From: Chloroflexota bacterium
GTDB lineage: Bacteria; Chloroflexota; Anaerolineae; CG2-30-64-16
Direction: 5' to 3'
Assembly (NCBI GenBank): GCA_029555885.1
Contig: JAKPQT010000300.1
Location: 1-12,345, forward strand
DNA length: 12,345 nucleotides
Shown here: one piece after another, positions 1 through 8,049 of the stretch
How the letters are laid out: each line of letters starts with the position of its first letter
How positions within the stretch are numbered: the stretch's first letter is position 1
Translations under genes and position numbers: made by a program
Notes under the pieces: generated by a model
What the model was told of the DNA's origin: nothing
What the model saw: the letters and a program-made list of their open reading frames with translations, nothing else
Databases searched by the model: none

Positions 1-424
1 CGCCGTCGATCGCCACCACCTCGATCATACCGCCGCCGGTGGAGATCGCCGTCACGGTGTGCTGTTCGGTCGGGTTACTGAGGGTCAGGTGGTAGGTGTT
101 GGGATGTTCCGCGCCGAAATCGGCGATCCGGGTCTCGACGCAGATGCCTGCTTCGGCGATCCAGCGAGCAGACTCTGTCAGCCGCGGATCGGTCGCGTCC
201 CAACCCGCGAGGCCGCCCAGCAGGCCCATATCGGACCCCTGGCTTTCATGCGTGGTGGCCAGGGAGCCATTGGCATCGAATTCGACGAGGACGTGCTTGA
301 GCTCGCCATCCATCAGGTCGCGGGCCATCCGGCCGATGCGCAAAGCTGCTGCGCAGTGCGAGCTCGATGGCCCGCGCATCACGGGGCCGATGACGTCATT
401 GAGGATGCTGGGATAGTACGTCAT
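1..424 (-). CDS. sdaAB: L-serine dehydratase, beta-chain domain (partial)
   Basis: Iron-sulfur-dependent L-serine ammonia-lyase (serine to pyruvate plus ammonia, cytosolic). Only the first 141 codons are present; the gene continues past base 1. The reading starts MTYYPSILNDVIGPVMRGPS and matches the serine dehydratase beta-chain fold: IGPVMRGPSSSH (residues 12-23), GSLATTHESQGSD (about 53-65) and GGGMIEV near the window edge. Family members usually have Thr after GPSSSH; here it is Cys24 followed by AAALRIG. I cannot say whether that is normal in this subgroup. Whether the alpha domain is fused or separate lies outside the window. The ATG overlaps the stop of the preceding cNMP/PH gene by 4 bp (ATGA), and a GAGGG sits just upstream, so it should be translationally coupled as the third gene of the uvrC operon. 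The family call is firm; the exact symbol is less certain. Confidence 0.85.
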   Translation of the reverse strand, partial: MTYYPSILNDVIGPVMRGPSSSHCAAALRIGRMARDLMDGELKHVLVEFDANGSLATTHESQGSDMGLLGGLAGWDATDPRLTESARWIAEAGICVETRIADFGAEHPNTYHLTLSNPTEQHTVTAISTGGGMIEVVAIDG

Positions 425-3054
425 TGTCCCTCGTCCCATTGGGACGGGGAGCCGCCGCGGCCCATCAGCCTGTGATACACCTCCAGCCCCTCGATGAGCT
501 CCCGTTGGCGGTCTGCCGTGCGCTTCTGCTCCTGCCGCGCGCGGAACGCATCGAGCTTCTGGAACACGGTCGCCTGCACGAGCTTGGGGTTCGGCACCAT
601 CAGGAAGGTATACCCTTCGTCTGCCGCGGCGGTGCTGATGATGACGTCGCCGTAGTTCAGGACGTTGGCAATCAGGCCGTTCTGCACGTAGACCACGTTT
701 TGCACGCGGTCCAGCCCGCCCTCGCGGCGCTTCGCAAACAACCCCAGCGGCTTCATCTCGACGTCCATGATGCGGTCGTCGGTCACGACGTAGATGTCGT
801 TGCGGTAGTCGACGTAGTTCCAGAAGAACCAGCCGAGCGCCGCAATCAGCAGGACGAACCAGCCCGCGAAGAGAGCTCCGGCGGTGAGGTCGATCCCGGC
901 GGGCAGCGCCAGCGTGTCGCGTGCCAGCAGGACGCCGAGCACGAGCAGGGTGATCACCGACAGGAACGGCAGACCGGCGCGCGCAACCAGGTTTATCCAG
1001 TGCTTGCGCCACAGACTATCACCGGAGAGCGTTCTCGGTGGGGGTGGGGGCGGGCCGAACAACACTTCGCGCCACCTTTCCGGGGTCAACCGGCGAAACA
1101 GGCTGCTGGGCCGTGGGGCCGTCGGCAGTACGGTCTTGCGCTCGGCCGGCGCAGGCCGGCTGAGCCAGCTCCAGAAGCCCTGACGCTGCGGCCGCGGGGG
1201 ATTACCCAGCGCACGGCCGCGCTCCGCGATGGGCAGCGAGAGCTTCAGTCCGCTCATCAGCCCGTGGCGTAGTTCTTCTTTCTGGCGGCCACGCGCCGCG
1301 GCGAGCGTCTCGATGCGCTGCTCTTCGATGGCTTCCTTGACATCGTCCGGCTCCGGCACATGGCGGAAGTTGATGGAGCCGACTTTGGCGGCGGTGCGGA
1401 TGGTCACATCGCCATAGCCGAAGAGGCGGCCCCAGAAATTCGTCTGCACGGTCACGTCCTGGATCATCTCGACCGGCGCCTCGACGCGCGCCTGATAGAG
1501 CAGCACCTGGTGGTCGCGGCGTGTCACCCGCCGATTCGTCACGGCGTAGTAGTCGTCGAAGTAGTTGTAGGCAATCCACCCGCCCAGCGGCAGGATGATG
1601 AACGCGATCAGGAGCCCTGCAGTAATCCCGCCCCAGGTGAACACCCGCGTACCCAGGAAGCCGAAGACCAGCAGGAGCGTGAGGAAGTTCAGCACCGGCA
1701 GAATCGGCCCGACCAGCCAGAACCAGTGTGACCGGCCGCGCCACTTGAGCACCTCGCCTTCCTGCATCCAGTCATAGGGAACCTTGGTTTCCTGAATTTC
1801 GGCGGTTCGGCTGACCAGCGGGACATCTGGCGACCACAGGTTGGGCCGCTCCTGAAAGGCATAGCGCATGTCGCGGCGGTCGAGCGAGATGATGTCTGCG
1901 CCCAGAAGCGTCGTTCCGTCTGCCTGTTGCGGGCCTTGCACCGCTCGCACGGTGGCATCGCGCGGCCGGCCTTCGAGGAGGGAAGTCGCACCGTAACCAT
2001 GCACCGGCAGCCAGCGATTCTTGGGCCGCTCCCGCCCGCTGTCATCGAGGGCGGTTACCAGTGCCGCGCCCTCGCGTATGATGATGTACTGGTTGCCGGT
2101 GGCTCCCTGCGTCGTGATGTTCTGCCGCGCAGGGACGAACTCCCAGGCGCAAAATTGCGCGAGGTGTTGGCGCTGGACCGGCGTGAGGTCCTTGAACTGG
2201 TCCACCTGGGCCAGGACATCATAGATGCGCAGCGGCTCTTGCAGCAATCGGGCTATATCGGGGAAGGTTGCAATGAGCCGTCCGGCATGAGCGACAGGCA
2301 GATAGAACAGGTGTGAGTTGACGTGGGCCTGGGCCGAATCGGCTGCTGTGTTCTTGCCGTGGAAGCGGAGCTGCTGACCGGCATCTGTGCCGGGTTCGTC
2401 ATTGCCGAGCGCGACAAAAAAGTTGCCCGCGGTAATACGCCAGCCTTCGCCTTCACCGTGGGCGATGGCGGCCGAGCCGGTCACGGCGACCTGGCCCCAC
2501 TCCACCAGCCAGATGCCCGGCTGTTCGCGCACCGGAATGGCTGCCTGGGCCGCGAAATCGCGTTCCTCGATCGGTTCGGCCAGCCGCTGCACCTGCTCAT
2601 CCGTGAGGCTGCGCAAGAGCGGGATGCGACGCAGCCGGGCTGCCAGCTTGTCGTGCAGCAGAGCCTCGTACAGCCCCGGATTGTGCTCCATCGCGATGCG
2701 CAGATGGGCCGCGGTCATGCGCAGCAGGCGTGCCGGGCCGGCCGTGGTCACTCGCGCCGTAGAGTCGTACCGGCCAGCAAACAGGGCGTGCTGGCCGAAG
2801 AACTGCCCTGGCTTGAAGGTGAGCTCCAGCCAGGTCCGGCCGCCTTCCGTCAGGTGCTGCACGACCGTGCCCTCGACCACGATGTACAGGTAGAGGGGCG
2901 GCTGCTGGGGATCGAAGACCGTGGCGCCCGGTGCGTAGGGGACGATGTCCAGGTCCACGAGGATCCGCTCGCGAAAGCCGGACCACTTCGCGACGAGCGG
3001 CGATTGCTTGATGAGTTCCCAGGCCTCGACCAGTTCGCCCTGCGTCAGAGCCAT
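421..3054 (-). CDS. Membrane protein with three cNMP-binding-like and two bacterial PH domains
   Basis: An 877-residue protein of unknown role. Residues about 20-125, 142-270 and 287-405 look like three consecutive cyclic-nucleotide-binding beta-rolls. The first is clearest (PGATVFD, YIVVEGTVV, PGQFFGQHALF, STARVTTAG); the middle one is degenerate. There is no C-terminal helix-turn-helix, so it is not a CRP-type regulator. Two membrane modules follow. One has helices about 443-469 and 472-495 and a PH-like domain (YYAVTNRRV to VPEPDDV, 502-573). The other has helices about 686-711 and 722-746 and a second PH-like domain (IYVVTDDRI to VPNP, 754-823). Between them lies a basic, proline-rich linker with six prolines at 668-673. 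Inferred: an inner-membrane protein whose cytosolic N-terminus senses a nucleotide or scaffolds partners. ATG starts 1 bp after the uvrC stop, with GAGGGAG about 10 nt upstream, so it is co-translated with uvrC. Domain calls come from motif reading only. Confidence 0.85.
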   Translation of the reverse strand: MALTQGELVEAWELIKQSPLVAKWSGFRERILVDLDIVPYAPGATVFDPQQPPLYLYIVVEGTVVQHLTEGGRTWLELTFKPGQFFGQHALFAGRYDSTARVTTAGPARLLRMTAAHLRIAMEHNPGLYEALLHDKLAARLRRIPLLRSLTDEQVQRLAEPIEERDFAAQAAIPVREQPGIWLVEWGQVAVTGSAAIAHGEGEGWRITAGNFFVALGNDEPGTDAGQQLRFHGKNTAADSAQAHVNSHLFYLPVAHAGRLIATFPDIARLLQEPLRIYDVLAQVDQFKDLTPVQRQHLAQFCAWEFVPARQNITTQGATGNQYIIIREGAALVTALDDSGRERPKNRWLPVHGYGATSLLEGRPRDATVRAVQGPQQADGTTLLGADIISLDRRDMRYAFQERPNLWSPDVPLVSRTAEIQETKVPYDWMQEGEVLKWRGRSHWFWLVGPILPVLNFLTLLLVFGFLGTRVFTWGGITAGLLIAFIILPLGGWIAYNYFDDYYAVTNRRVTRRDHQVLLYQARVEAPVEMIQDVTVQTNFWGRLFGYGDVTIRTAAKVGSINFRHVPEPDDVKEAIEEQRIETLAAARGRQKEELRHGLMSGLKLSLPIAERGRALGNPPRPQRQGFWSWLSRPAPAERKTVLPTAPRPSSLFRRLTPERWREVLFGPPPPPPRTLSGDSLWRKHWINLVARAGLPFLSVITLLVLGVLLARDTLALPAGIDLTAGALFAGWFVLLIAALGWFFWNYVDYRNDIYVVTDDRIMDVEMKPLGLFAKRREGGLDRVQNVVYVQNGLIANVLNYGDVIISTAAADEGYTFLMVPNPKLVQATVFQKLDAFRARQEQKRTADRQRELIEGLEVYHRLMGRGGSPSQWDEGQ

Positions 3055-3055
3055 A

Positions 3056-4933
3056 TCACAGGTTCTCCCTCACGGCCTGCGCCGCGTTCAGGGTCATGCC
3101 CGGCACGGCAGTCAACTCCTCGATGGTGGCGGCCCGGATGGCTTCCAGGGAGCCGAAATGCTTGAGCAAGGCTTTGCGCCGCGTCGGGCCGATGCCCGGT
3201 ACACTATCCAGCTCGGAGATGACGGAGGCCTTGGCCCGCTGTGCCCGGTGCGCGGTGATGGCGAAGCGGTGCGCTTCGTCGCGGATGCGCTGGATGAGGA
3301 ACAGCCCTTGCGTGCCCGGGGGCAACAGGATCGGGTCGCTGCGACCCGGCAGGAACAGCTCCTCGCGCTGCTTCGCCAGGCCGACCACCGGCACAACCTC
3401 GGTGAGCTGGTACTCGGCCAGGACTTCGATTGCAATGCCGAGCTGCCCCTTGCCGCCGTCCACGATCAGCAGGTCGGGCAGCAGCTTCCACGCTTCTGTT
3501 GAAGCCCGTGCCTTGCTGCCCGGATCGGTGACGGCTTCCTCGACCGCGCGGCGGAAGCGGCGGCGCAGCACCTCGCGCATGGCCGCATAGTCATCCGGCT
3601 CGCCCAGGTTGCCCCGGCCCTTGACGTTGAAGCGCCGGTAATCGCTCTTCGAGGGCACGCCTTTGGCAAATACGACCATGCTGCCGACCGTGTGCGTGCC
3701 TTGCAAGGTGGAGATGTCGAAGCACTCGATGCGGCCCGGCGGCGCATCCAGCCCCAGCGCCTCCTGGATTTCGCTGAGCGCCTGGGTCTGGCGGTTGGTG
3801 TCGGCCTGCCACTGCGCCTGTAGCGCGGTCAGGGTTGTCGTGGCGTTATCGGTCGCAAGCTGCATCAGCTCGTGCTTGGGTCCTTCGTTGGGCACGCTCA
3901 AGACCACTTTGTCTCCGCGCCGCGCGCGCAGCCACTGCTCGATGATCTGGCGTTCGTCCAGGTCTTTCTGAAGCAGGATCGTGGGCGGGACGAACGCGGC
4001 CTCGTCGTAGAACTGCTTGACGAACGCGCTGATGAGTTCGCCGTTGGCATCGGCGGTCGCGCCGTCCAGGATGAAGCTCTCCCGGCCGATGAGCTTGCCG
4101 CGGCGGATGAAGAAGACCTGCACACACGCCTCGCCGGTCCGGTCATCTTTGGCGAAGGCAATGACGTCCTCGTCCTCCTGCTGGCCGCTGACGACCTTCT
4201 GCCGCTCGACAATCTGGCCGGCCGCGCGAATCTGGTCGCGCAGTTGGGCCGCGCGCTCGAACTGGAGCCGCTCCGCCGCCACCTGCATCCGCTCCGTCAG
4301 GTATTGCAGCACGCCCTCGCTGTTGCCTTCGAGGAAGGCGCACAGGTTGTCGACAATCTGACGGTAGTTCTCGCGATCGATTGCGCCGATGCACGGCCCC
4401 GCGCACCGCTTGATGTGGAAATAGAGGCACGGCTTGGGGTCCTGGCCCGTAATCACGCGGTCGCAATCCAGGTACGGGAAGACGCGGCGCAGCACGTCGA
4501 GCGTCTGCCGCACGGCATAGGCCGACGTGAACGGGCCGTAGTAGCGTGCGCCGTCGCGCTCCATGCGGCGGACGATGCTCACCTTCGGGAAGTCGTCCTG
4601 CCAGTGGATCTTGATGTACGGGTAGGTCTTGTCGTCGCGCAGCCGGATGTTGAAGCGCGGGCGGTGGCGTTTGATGAGCTCGTTTTCGAGGATCAGCGCT
4701 TCGAGTTCGGTGTCGGTGACGATCCATTCCAGGTCCGCGATTTCGGCCACGAGCCGACGCGTGCGGGGCTCGATGTGCGCGTGGAAATACGACCGTACGC
4801 GGTTGCGCAGGACGATGGCCTTGCCCACGTAAATGATCTTGCCGTCGGCGGAGCGGTAGATGTAGACGCCCGGCCGTTCGGGCAATGTGTCGAGCTTCTG
4901 GGCAAGCTCCGGGCTGACCTGGTGGTTGCTCAC
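3056..4933 (-). CDS. uvrC: Excinuclease ABC subunit C
   Basis: UvrC makes the 3' and 5' incisions around bulky DNA lesions in complex with UvrB. It is 625 residues, normal for the family. The GIY-YIG nuclease is at the N-terminus (GVYIYRSADGKIIYVGKA, 22-39). A UvrB-binding UVR region is at about 203-238. The RNase H-like 5' nuclease carries the expected acids and histidine: FDIS D406, EPDDYA D447/D448, VDGG D492 and DEAHRF H555. Tandem helix-hairpin-helix motifs end the protein (VPGIGPTRRKALL and VPGM, 578-613). Cys157, 169, 177 and 181 keep the spacing of the iron-sulfur cysteines reported for E. coli UvrC. The start is GTG at 4933; it puts 20 residues before PGVY, as in homologs. A TATAAT lies only 8 nt upstream, so the mRNA may be nearly leaderless. 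It heads an operon with the cNMP/PH gene and serine dehydratase. Confidence 0.98.
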   Translation of the reverse strand: MSNHQVSPELAQKLDTLPERPGVYIYRSADGKIIYVGKAIVLRNRVRSYFHAHIEPRTRRLVAEIADLEWIVTDTELEALILENELIKRHRPRFNIRLRDDKTYPYIKIHWQDDFPKVSIVRRMERDGARYYGPFTSAYAVRQTLDVLRRVFPYLDCDRVITGQDPKPCLYFHIKRCAGPCIGAIDRENYRQIVDNLCAFLEGNSEGVLQYLTERMQVAAERLQFERAAQLRDQIRAAGQIVERQKVVSGQQEDEDVIAFAKDDRTGEACVQVFFIRRGKLIGRESFILDGATADANGELISAFVKQFYDEAAFVPPTILLQKDLDERQIIEQWLRARRGDKVVLSVPNEGPKHELMQLATDNATTTLTALQAQWQADTNRQTQALSEIQEALGLDAPPGRIECFDISTLQGTHTVGSMVVFAKGVPSKSDYRRFNVKGRGNLGEPDDYAAMREVLRRRFRRAVEEAVTDPGSKARASTEAWKLLPDLLIVDGGKGQLGIAIEVLAEYQLTEVVPVVGLAKQREELFLPGRSDPILLPPGTQGLFLIQRIRDEAHRFAITAHRAQRAKASVISELDSVPGIGPTRRKALLKHFGSLEAIRAATIEELTAVPGMTLNAAQAVRENL

Positions 4934-4941
4934 AGCTCCAT

Positions 4942-4969
4942 ATTATACATAAGGGGGAAAAAGAAACAA
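4942..4969 (-). promoter_or_regulatory. uvrC promoter (near-leaderless)
   Basis: On the minus strand, TTGTTT (4969-4964) and a perfect TATAAT (4947-4942) are separated by 16 bp. The start site expected about 7 nt after the -10 falls within 1-3 nt of the GTG at 4933. GGAG lies between the -10 and the GTG but would be largely untranscribed. The T-rich spacer overlaps a small inverted repeat, GAAAC-N4-GTTTC, followed by five T (4976-4959). That repeat could weakly terminate transcripts from the upstream glycosyltransferase gene. Confidence 0.6.
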
Positions 4970-4984
4970 GTGTTTCAAATTCAG

Positions 4985-6625
4985 TCAATAGGCCCCTTCG
5001 CCCTTCACGACCGCCGGAATCGTCCGCAATAGCAGGATGAGGTCGCGGCGCAGCGAGTAGTGTTCGATGTAGTCCAGTTCCAGCGCAAGGCGCTGCTCGA
5101 ACGGCAGGTCGCCGCGGCCGTTCACCTGCATGGGTCCGGTCAGCCCCGGCTTGACGGCCAGCCGCCGCCGCTGGTCATCGTTATAGCGTGTGACCAGGGC
5201 CGCCTCCTCGGGCCGCGGCCCTACCAGGCTCATCTCCCCGCGCAGGATGTTCACGAGTTGGGGCAGCTCATCCAGGCTCCAGCGGCGCAGGAACCGGCCC
5301 ACGCGCGTCACGCGCGGGTCGTGCGGCAGCTTGAAAGCGGGTGCGGTGAGGTGATCGAGGTCCACGAGTTCGGGTAGGAGCGCCTCCGCACCGTTGACCA
5401 TCGTGCGGAACTTGTAGATGCGAAACGGACGGCCGTCTTGCCCGATGCGCATCTGGCTGAACAGGACCGGGCCGGACGAATCCAGGCGCACGGCGCACGC
5501 GATGAGCGCCATCGGCAGCGCCGTCACGAGGAGGCTGACAGCGGCCAGGCCGACATCGAGCGCCCGTTTGACCGTCCGCTGCAGCAGCGTCAGCGGCGGG
5601 CGGCGCGCACCTGAACGGCCGCGGAAGCGCACCAGTCCGGTCGCAAATCCGGTGCCGAGCGCGACTGCGCGCACCCACAACATCCCGGCCGCGGCGGGCA
5701 GTACGCGAGGGTCGCGGCGCCAGACCTTTGCCAGGAAGGGGATGCTGGTGATCTCAAACCCGGCGACTGCTACGGCTGCGGCAGTCAGCGCGACCCGGCT
5801 TGCCTTCGGGGCGACCGGCCGGGCGGCGAGGCCCAACGCGGCCCCGCCCAACGCAGCTGCCGCCAGCGCCATCTGCACCTTCAGCGTCTGCGGCGTGTGC
5901 GAATCGCGCACCATCCGGGCCGGATGCCAGGCCGCAAGCAGCGCCTTCCAGTAGCCGATGTAGAACTTGCGCCGGACGTACGCACGCAACGTGGGATTGT
6001 GGCGGTGATAGACGCGTGCTCCAGGGACGAACACGAGTCTATAGCCCTTCTCGGCCAGCCGGAAGGACAGTTCCTGGTCCTCGACCGAGGCGGTCGGGAA
6101 GATGGTGTCGAACCCGCCGTTGGTCAGAAAGACATCGCGGCGGTACGCCGCACTGTAGGTGTCCACGAAGTCGATGCTGGCCGCGCCGGCCATCCGGTCG
6201 TAGCGGTCCTCGTATTCGAGCTGGGTGAAGCGGGGCACGAGCGCGGTCTGCCGCGTCAGGTAGGCCCCCTTCGCGCCCGCGACGTTCGGTTCCGCGAGCG
6301 CGGCGGCCAGCGCGGCCAGCCAGCCGGGCTCCGGCGCGCAGTCCGCGTCCGTGAAAAGCAGCAACTCGCCACAGGCGGCCGCGGCCCCTGCATTGCGCGC
6401 GGCTGCCGGCCCCGCATTGGCCTGCCGGATGACTTTGACTCCGGCAGCTGCGGCCAGCGCGGCCGTCGCGTCGGTCGAGCCGTCGTCGACCACGATGATT
6501 TCGTATTGCGAATGCGGGAAGTCCTGCTGTTGGAGGGCAGCGAGACATGCAGGCAGCGTCGCAGCGGCGTTGTAGGCCGGGACGATGACCGAGACTAACG
6601 GGGAGGTTGCAGGGTCGCCACTCAC
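4985..6625 (-). CDS. GT2 glycosyltransferase fused to polyprenyl-phosphate sugar transferase
   Basis: A 546-residue bifunctional enzyme for cell-surface polysaccharide synthesis. The N-terminus is a GT-A family-2 glycosyltransferase: SVIVPAYN (12-19), VVDDGS with Asp47/48, FTDAD (91-95) and VEDQELSFR (181-189). A hydrophobic, alanine-rich stretch with likely membrane helices spans about 250-330. From about 351 to the end is a WcaJ/WbaP-type phosphoglycosyl transferase core: a re-entrant membrane helix after KRALDVG, KFRTM (405-409), SLDELPQL with the Asp452-Glu453 dyad, VGPRPE (468-473) and [13 protein letters not shown] (493-505). Known for the families: the C-terminal part transfers a sugar-1-phosphate to undecaprenyl phosphate; GT2 domains add sugars to acceptors. 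Inferred: one chain may prime and then extend a lipid-linked glycan. GTG at 6625 begins 2 nt after the DUF4126 stop, with no Shine-Dalgarno, so it probably relies on re-initiation. The frame is open further upstream, but only as an out-of-frame reading of DUF4126. Confidence 0.9.
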   Translation of the reverse strand: MSGDPATSPLVSVIVPAYNAAATLPACLAALQQQDFPHSQYEIIVVDDGSTDATAALAAAAGVKVIRQANAGPAAARNAGAAAACGELLLFTDADCAPEPGWLAALAAALAEPNVAGAKGAYLTRQTALVPRFTQLEYEDRYDRMAGAASIDFVDTYSAAYRRDVFLTNGGFDTIFPTASVEDQELSFRLAEKGYRLVFVPGARVYHRHNPTLRAYVRRKFYIGYWKALLAAWHPARMVRDSHTPQTLKVQMALAAAALGGAALGLAARPVAPKASRVALTAAAVAVAGFEITSIPFLAKVWRRDPRVLPAAAGMLWVRAVALGTGFATGLVRFRGRSGARRPPLTLLQRTVKRALDVGLAAVSLLVTALPMALIACAVRLDSSGPVLFSQMRIGQDGRPFRIYKFRTMVNGAEALLPELVDLDHLTAPAFKLPHDPRVTRVGRFLRRWSLDELPQLVNILRGEMSLVGPRPEEAALVTRYNDDQRRRLAVKPGLTGPMQVNGRGDLPFEQRLALELDYIEHYSLRRDLILLLRTIPAVVKGEGAY

Positions 6626-6627
6626 AC

Positions 6628-7197
6628 TTATGCCGCTGCTGCGCGCCGGCTGCGCCGGCGAATGAACCACCACAGGATGACTGCCAGCACGAGCAGAACC
6701 AGGACTGCCGCCAGCGCAGGTATGAACACCGCGACGAGCGTCGTCGCGCCCGACACGACATCTTCCGCCGCGCTGACAACGGGGTTGCCGATGCCCGCGG
6801 TGGTGGCCGTCACCACGGGCCGGGCCGTCGCCTTGAGCGCATGGACGCTGCCCGCCGCGAGCAGGCCGCACACCATCGCAAAGGCCGGGCTCATGTCGCT
6901 GATGACGTTGCTGCTGGCCGCGAAGAGGATCGCGCCCGCGGCGGGGCGGATGGCGGTGTTGATGACGTCGTTGATGCTGTCGACAGCCGGGACCTTGTCC
7001 GCCACCATCTCGATGACGAGCAGGATGGCCAGCACGCCCAGCACCCAGGGGTTTTCGAGGGTGTTCCAGGGCGCGCTGAGGGTGATAACGTCGGTATAGC
7101 GCGCGAGCAGCCCCACGATCAGCAGCGGGAGATAGGCATTCAGCCCCGTTGCCGCCGACAGACCAAAGGCAGATAAGACCTCGATCACCGCAACCAC
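6628..7197 (-). CDS. DUF4126 family membrane protein
   Basis: 189 residues, of unknown biochemical role. It resembles the DUF4126 family: a small-residue-rich first helix with GLNAYLPLL (18-26), IEMVADKVPAVDSINDVINT (62-81), a glycine/alanine-rich RPAAGAILF segment and GNPVVSAAEDV (137-147). About five to six membrane segments are visible. The last, at about 152-179, is followed by an arginine-rich cytosolic tail. GTG at 7197 is the chosen start because it leaves the usual short N-terminus before the first helix. No Shine-Dalgarno is evident. A weak TATAGG lies 8 nt upstream, the same geometry as the leaderless candidates elsewhere here, but no -35 was found. The stop TAA is 2 nt before the glycosyltransferase GTG, so the two are co-translated and may work in the same envelope process (inference). 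Confidence 0.8.
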   Translation of the reverse strand: MVAVIEVLSAFGLSAATGLNAYLPLLIVGLLARYTDVITLSAPWNTLENPWVLGVLAILLVIEMVADKVPAVDSINDVINTAIRPAAGAILFAASSNVISDMSPAFAMVCGLLAAGSVHALKATARPVVTATTAGIGNPVVSAAEDVVSGATTLVAVFIPALAAVLVLLVLAVILWWFIRRRSRRAAAA

Positions 7198-7217
7198 CCC
7201 CGGAGCCTATATTCTGG

Positions 7218-7272
7218 ACAGGATTGACAGGATTGACAGGACAGAAATCCTGTATCATCCTGTCAATCCTGT
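7218..7272. repeat. ACAGGATTG tandem and inverted repeat
   Basis: A 9-nt unit, ACAGGATTG, occurs twice in tandem (7218-7226, 7227-7235), followed by ACAGGA. A 16-bp arm, 7218-7233 (ACAGGATTGACAGGAT), is perfectly repeated in inverse at 7257-7272. A second register (7227-7242) also pairs in 15 of 16 positions, and an inner hairpin ACAGGA-N6-TCCTGT lies at 7236-7253. The element starts 7 bp after the DUF4013 stop and ends 20 bp before DUF4126. It has no U-tract, so it is not a standard terminator. It looks like a REP-like dispersed intergenic element. Confidence 0.8.
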
Positions 7273-7279
7273 TTGGTTA

Positions 7280-8005
7280 CTACAGGTCCTCCACCTCAGC
7301 CAGGTTGGAGGCCCGATCCTTGGCGGCAATCTGGCCGAACAGGTGCGACTGCACCAGGTATTGCCAGAGGGTGGCTGCGGGAATCGTGATGAGCGCGCCG
7401 ACCAGCAAGGCGATAAAGCCGAGCATGCCGGCAATCGCTGCGATGAAGCTCGCCAGCCAGACCAGCAGGATCGAGATGATCACGTCGCCCAGGTTGCGCT
7501 GCGTGAAGGCCCACAGCTTGCCGAACTCGAAGGCGGAGCCGATGCGTTCGGTGCGCGCGATGCGGACGTAGATGGCCGGCGTGAACAGCGTCACAACGAG
7601 CGACCACAGGATCATCAGGCACGAGCCGCAGATTGTGAGCAGGATAGCGATGGTCTCCATGCCGCCCAGGTTGCTGTTATTGCTGTCGGCCAATGCGCCG
7701 CCGATCATGACCGGCACCAGCACGATAAAGGCGGGCAGCAGCCAGACGAACAGGGCCGCCATCAGCTTCAGGCCCAGGATGAAGAAGCCGCCCCAGTCCT
7801 GCCATTCGGGCAGCGGGTAGGGCTCGCCGTCGCTGACGTTGCGCACCACGACCACGGTGTAGCCCAGCACGATGATGAGCGGAATCAGGCCGATGATGAG
7901 CCAGGAGAAGAGGATGCCCACCAGCATGAGCAGCGTGCCGATGCCGAGCTTGCGCAGCCAGTCCGGGTCCTCAAAGACGTAGGTGAATGCCTTGCCGAAA
8001 TCCAT
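7280..8005 (-). CDS. DUF4013 family membrane protein
   Basis: 241 residues of unknown function. It matches the DUF4013 pattern: an N-terminus MDFGKAFTYVFEDPDWLRKL, a hydrophobic block at 22-55 with GYTVVVVRNV, then GEPYPLPEWQDWGGFFILGLK (60-80). Further membrane helices lie at about 79-101, 117-142 and 172-208, and the tail is short and charged. About five or six membrane helices in all. The start is ATG at 8005 because GGAGG lies 8 nt upstream (8018-8014) and the conserved N-terminus begins there. The frame is open for about 940 bases further upstream, but that part has no start signal and crosses DUF2085 out of frame. Two palindromes lie in the 269-bp upstream gap. The stop is followed within 7 bp by the ACAGGATTG repeat. 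Confidence 0.88.
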   Translation of the reverse strand: MDFGKAFTYVFEDPDWLRKLGIGTLLMLVGILFSWLIIGLIPLIIVLGYTVVVVRNVSDGEPYPLPEWQDWGGFFILGLKLMAALFVWLLPAFIVLVPVMIGGALADSNNSNLGGMETIAILLTICGSCLMILWSLVVTLFTPAIYVRIARTERIGSAFEFGKLWAFTQRNLGDVIISILLVWLASFIAAIAGMLGFIALLVGALITIPAATLWQYLVQSHLFGQIAAKDRASNLAEVEDL

Positions 8006-8049
8006 GAGAGCTTCCTCCTTATCGACGATGCCTATCGAGGTGTGTCGAG

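Noticed and set aside
4930..4941. A three-codon ATG-GAG-CTG-TGA upstream frame overlapping the uvrC GTG
   Set aside because: It begins directly after the -10 box, upstream of the expected start site, so it would not be transcribed.
3872..5032. A 386-codon plus-strand reading frame opposite uvrC
   Set aside because: It is the antisense shadow of a high-GC gene. The uvrC frame has full motif support and the antisense product resembles no family.
6626..7258. A 211-codon N-terminal extension of the glycosyltransferase
   Set aside because: It is an out-of-frame reading of the well-supported DUF4126 gene. The GT2 fold starts at once after the GTG at 6625.
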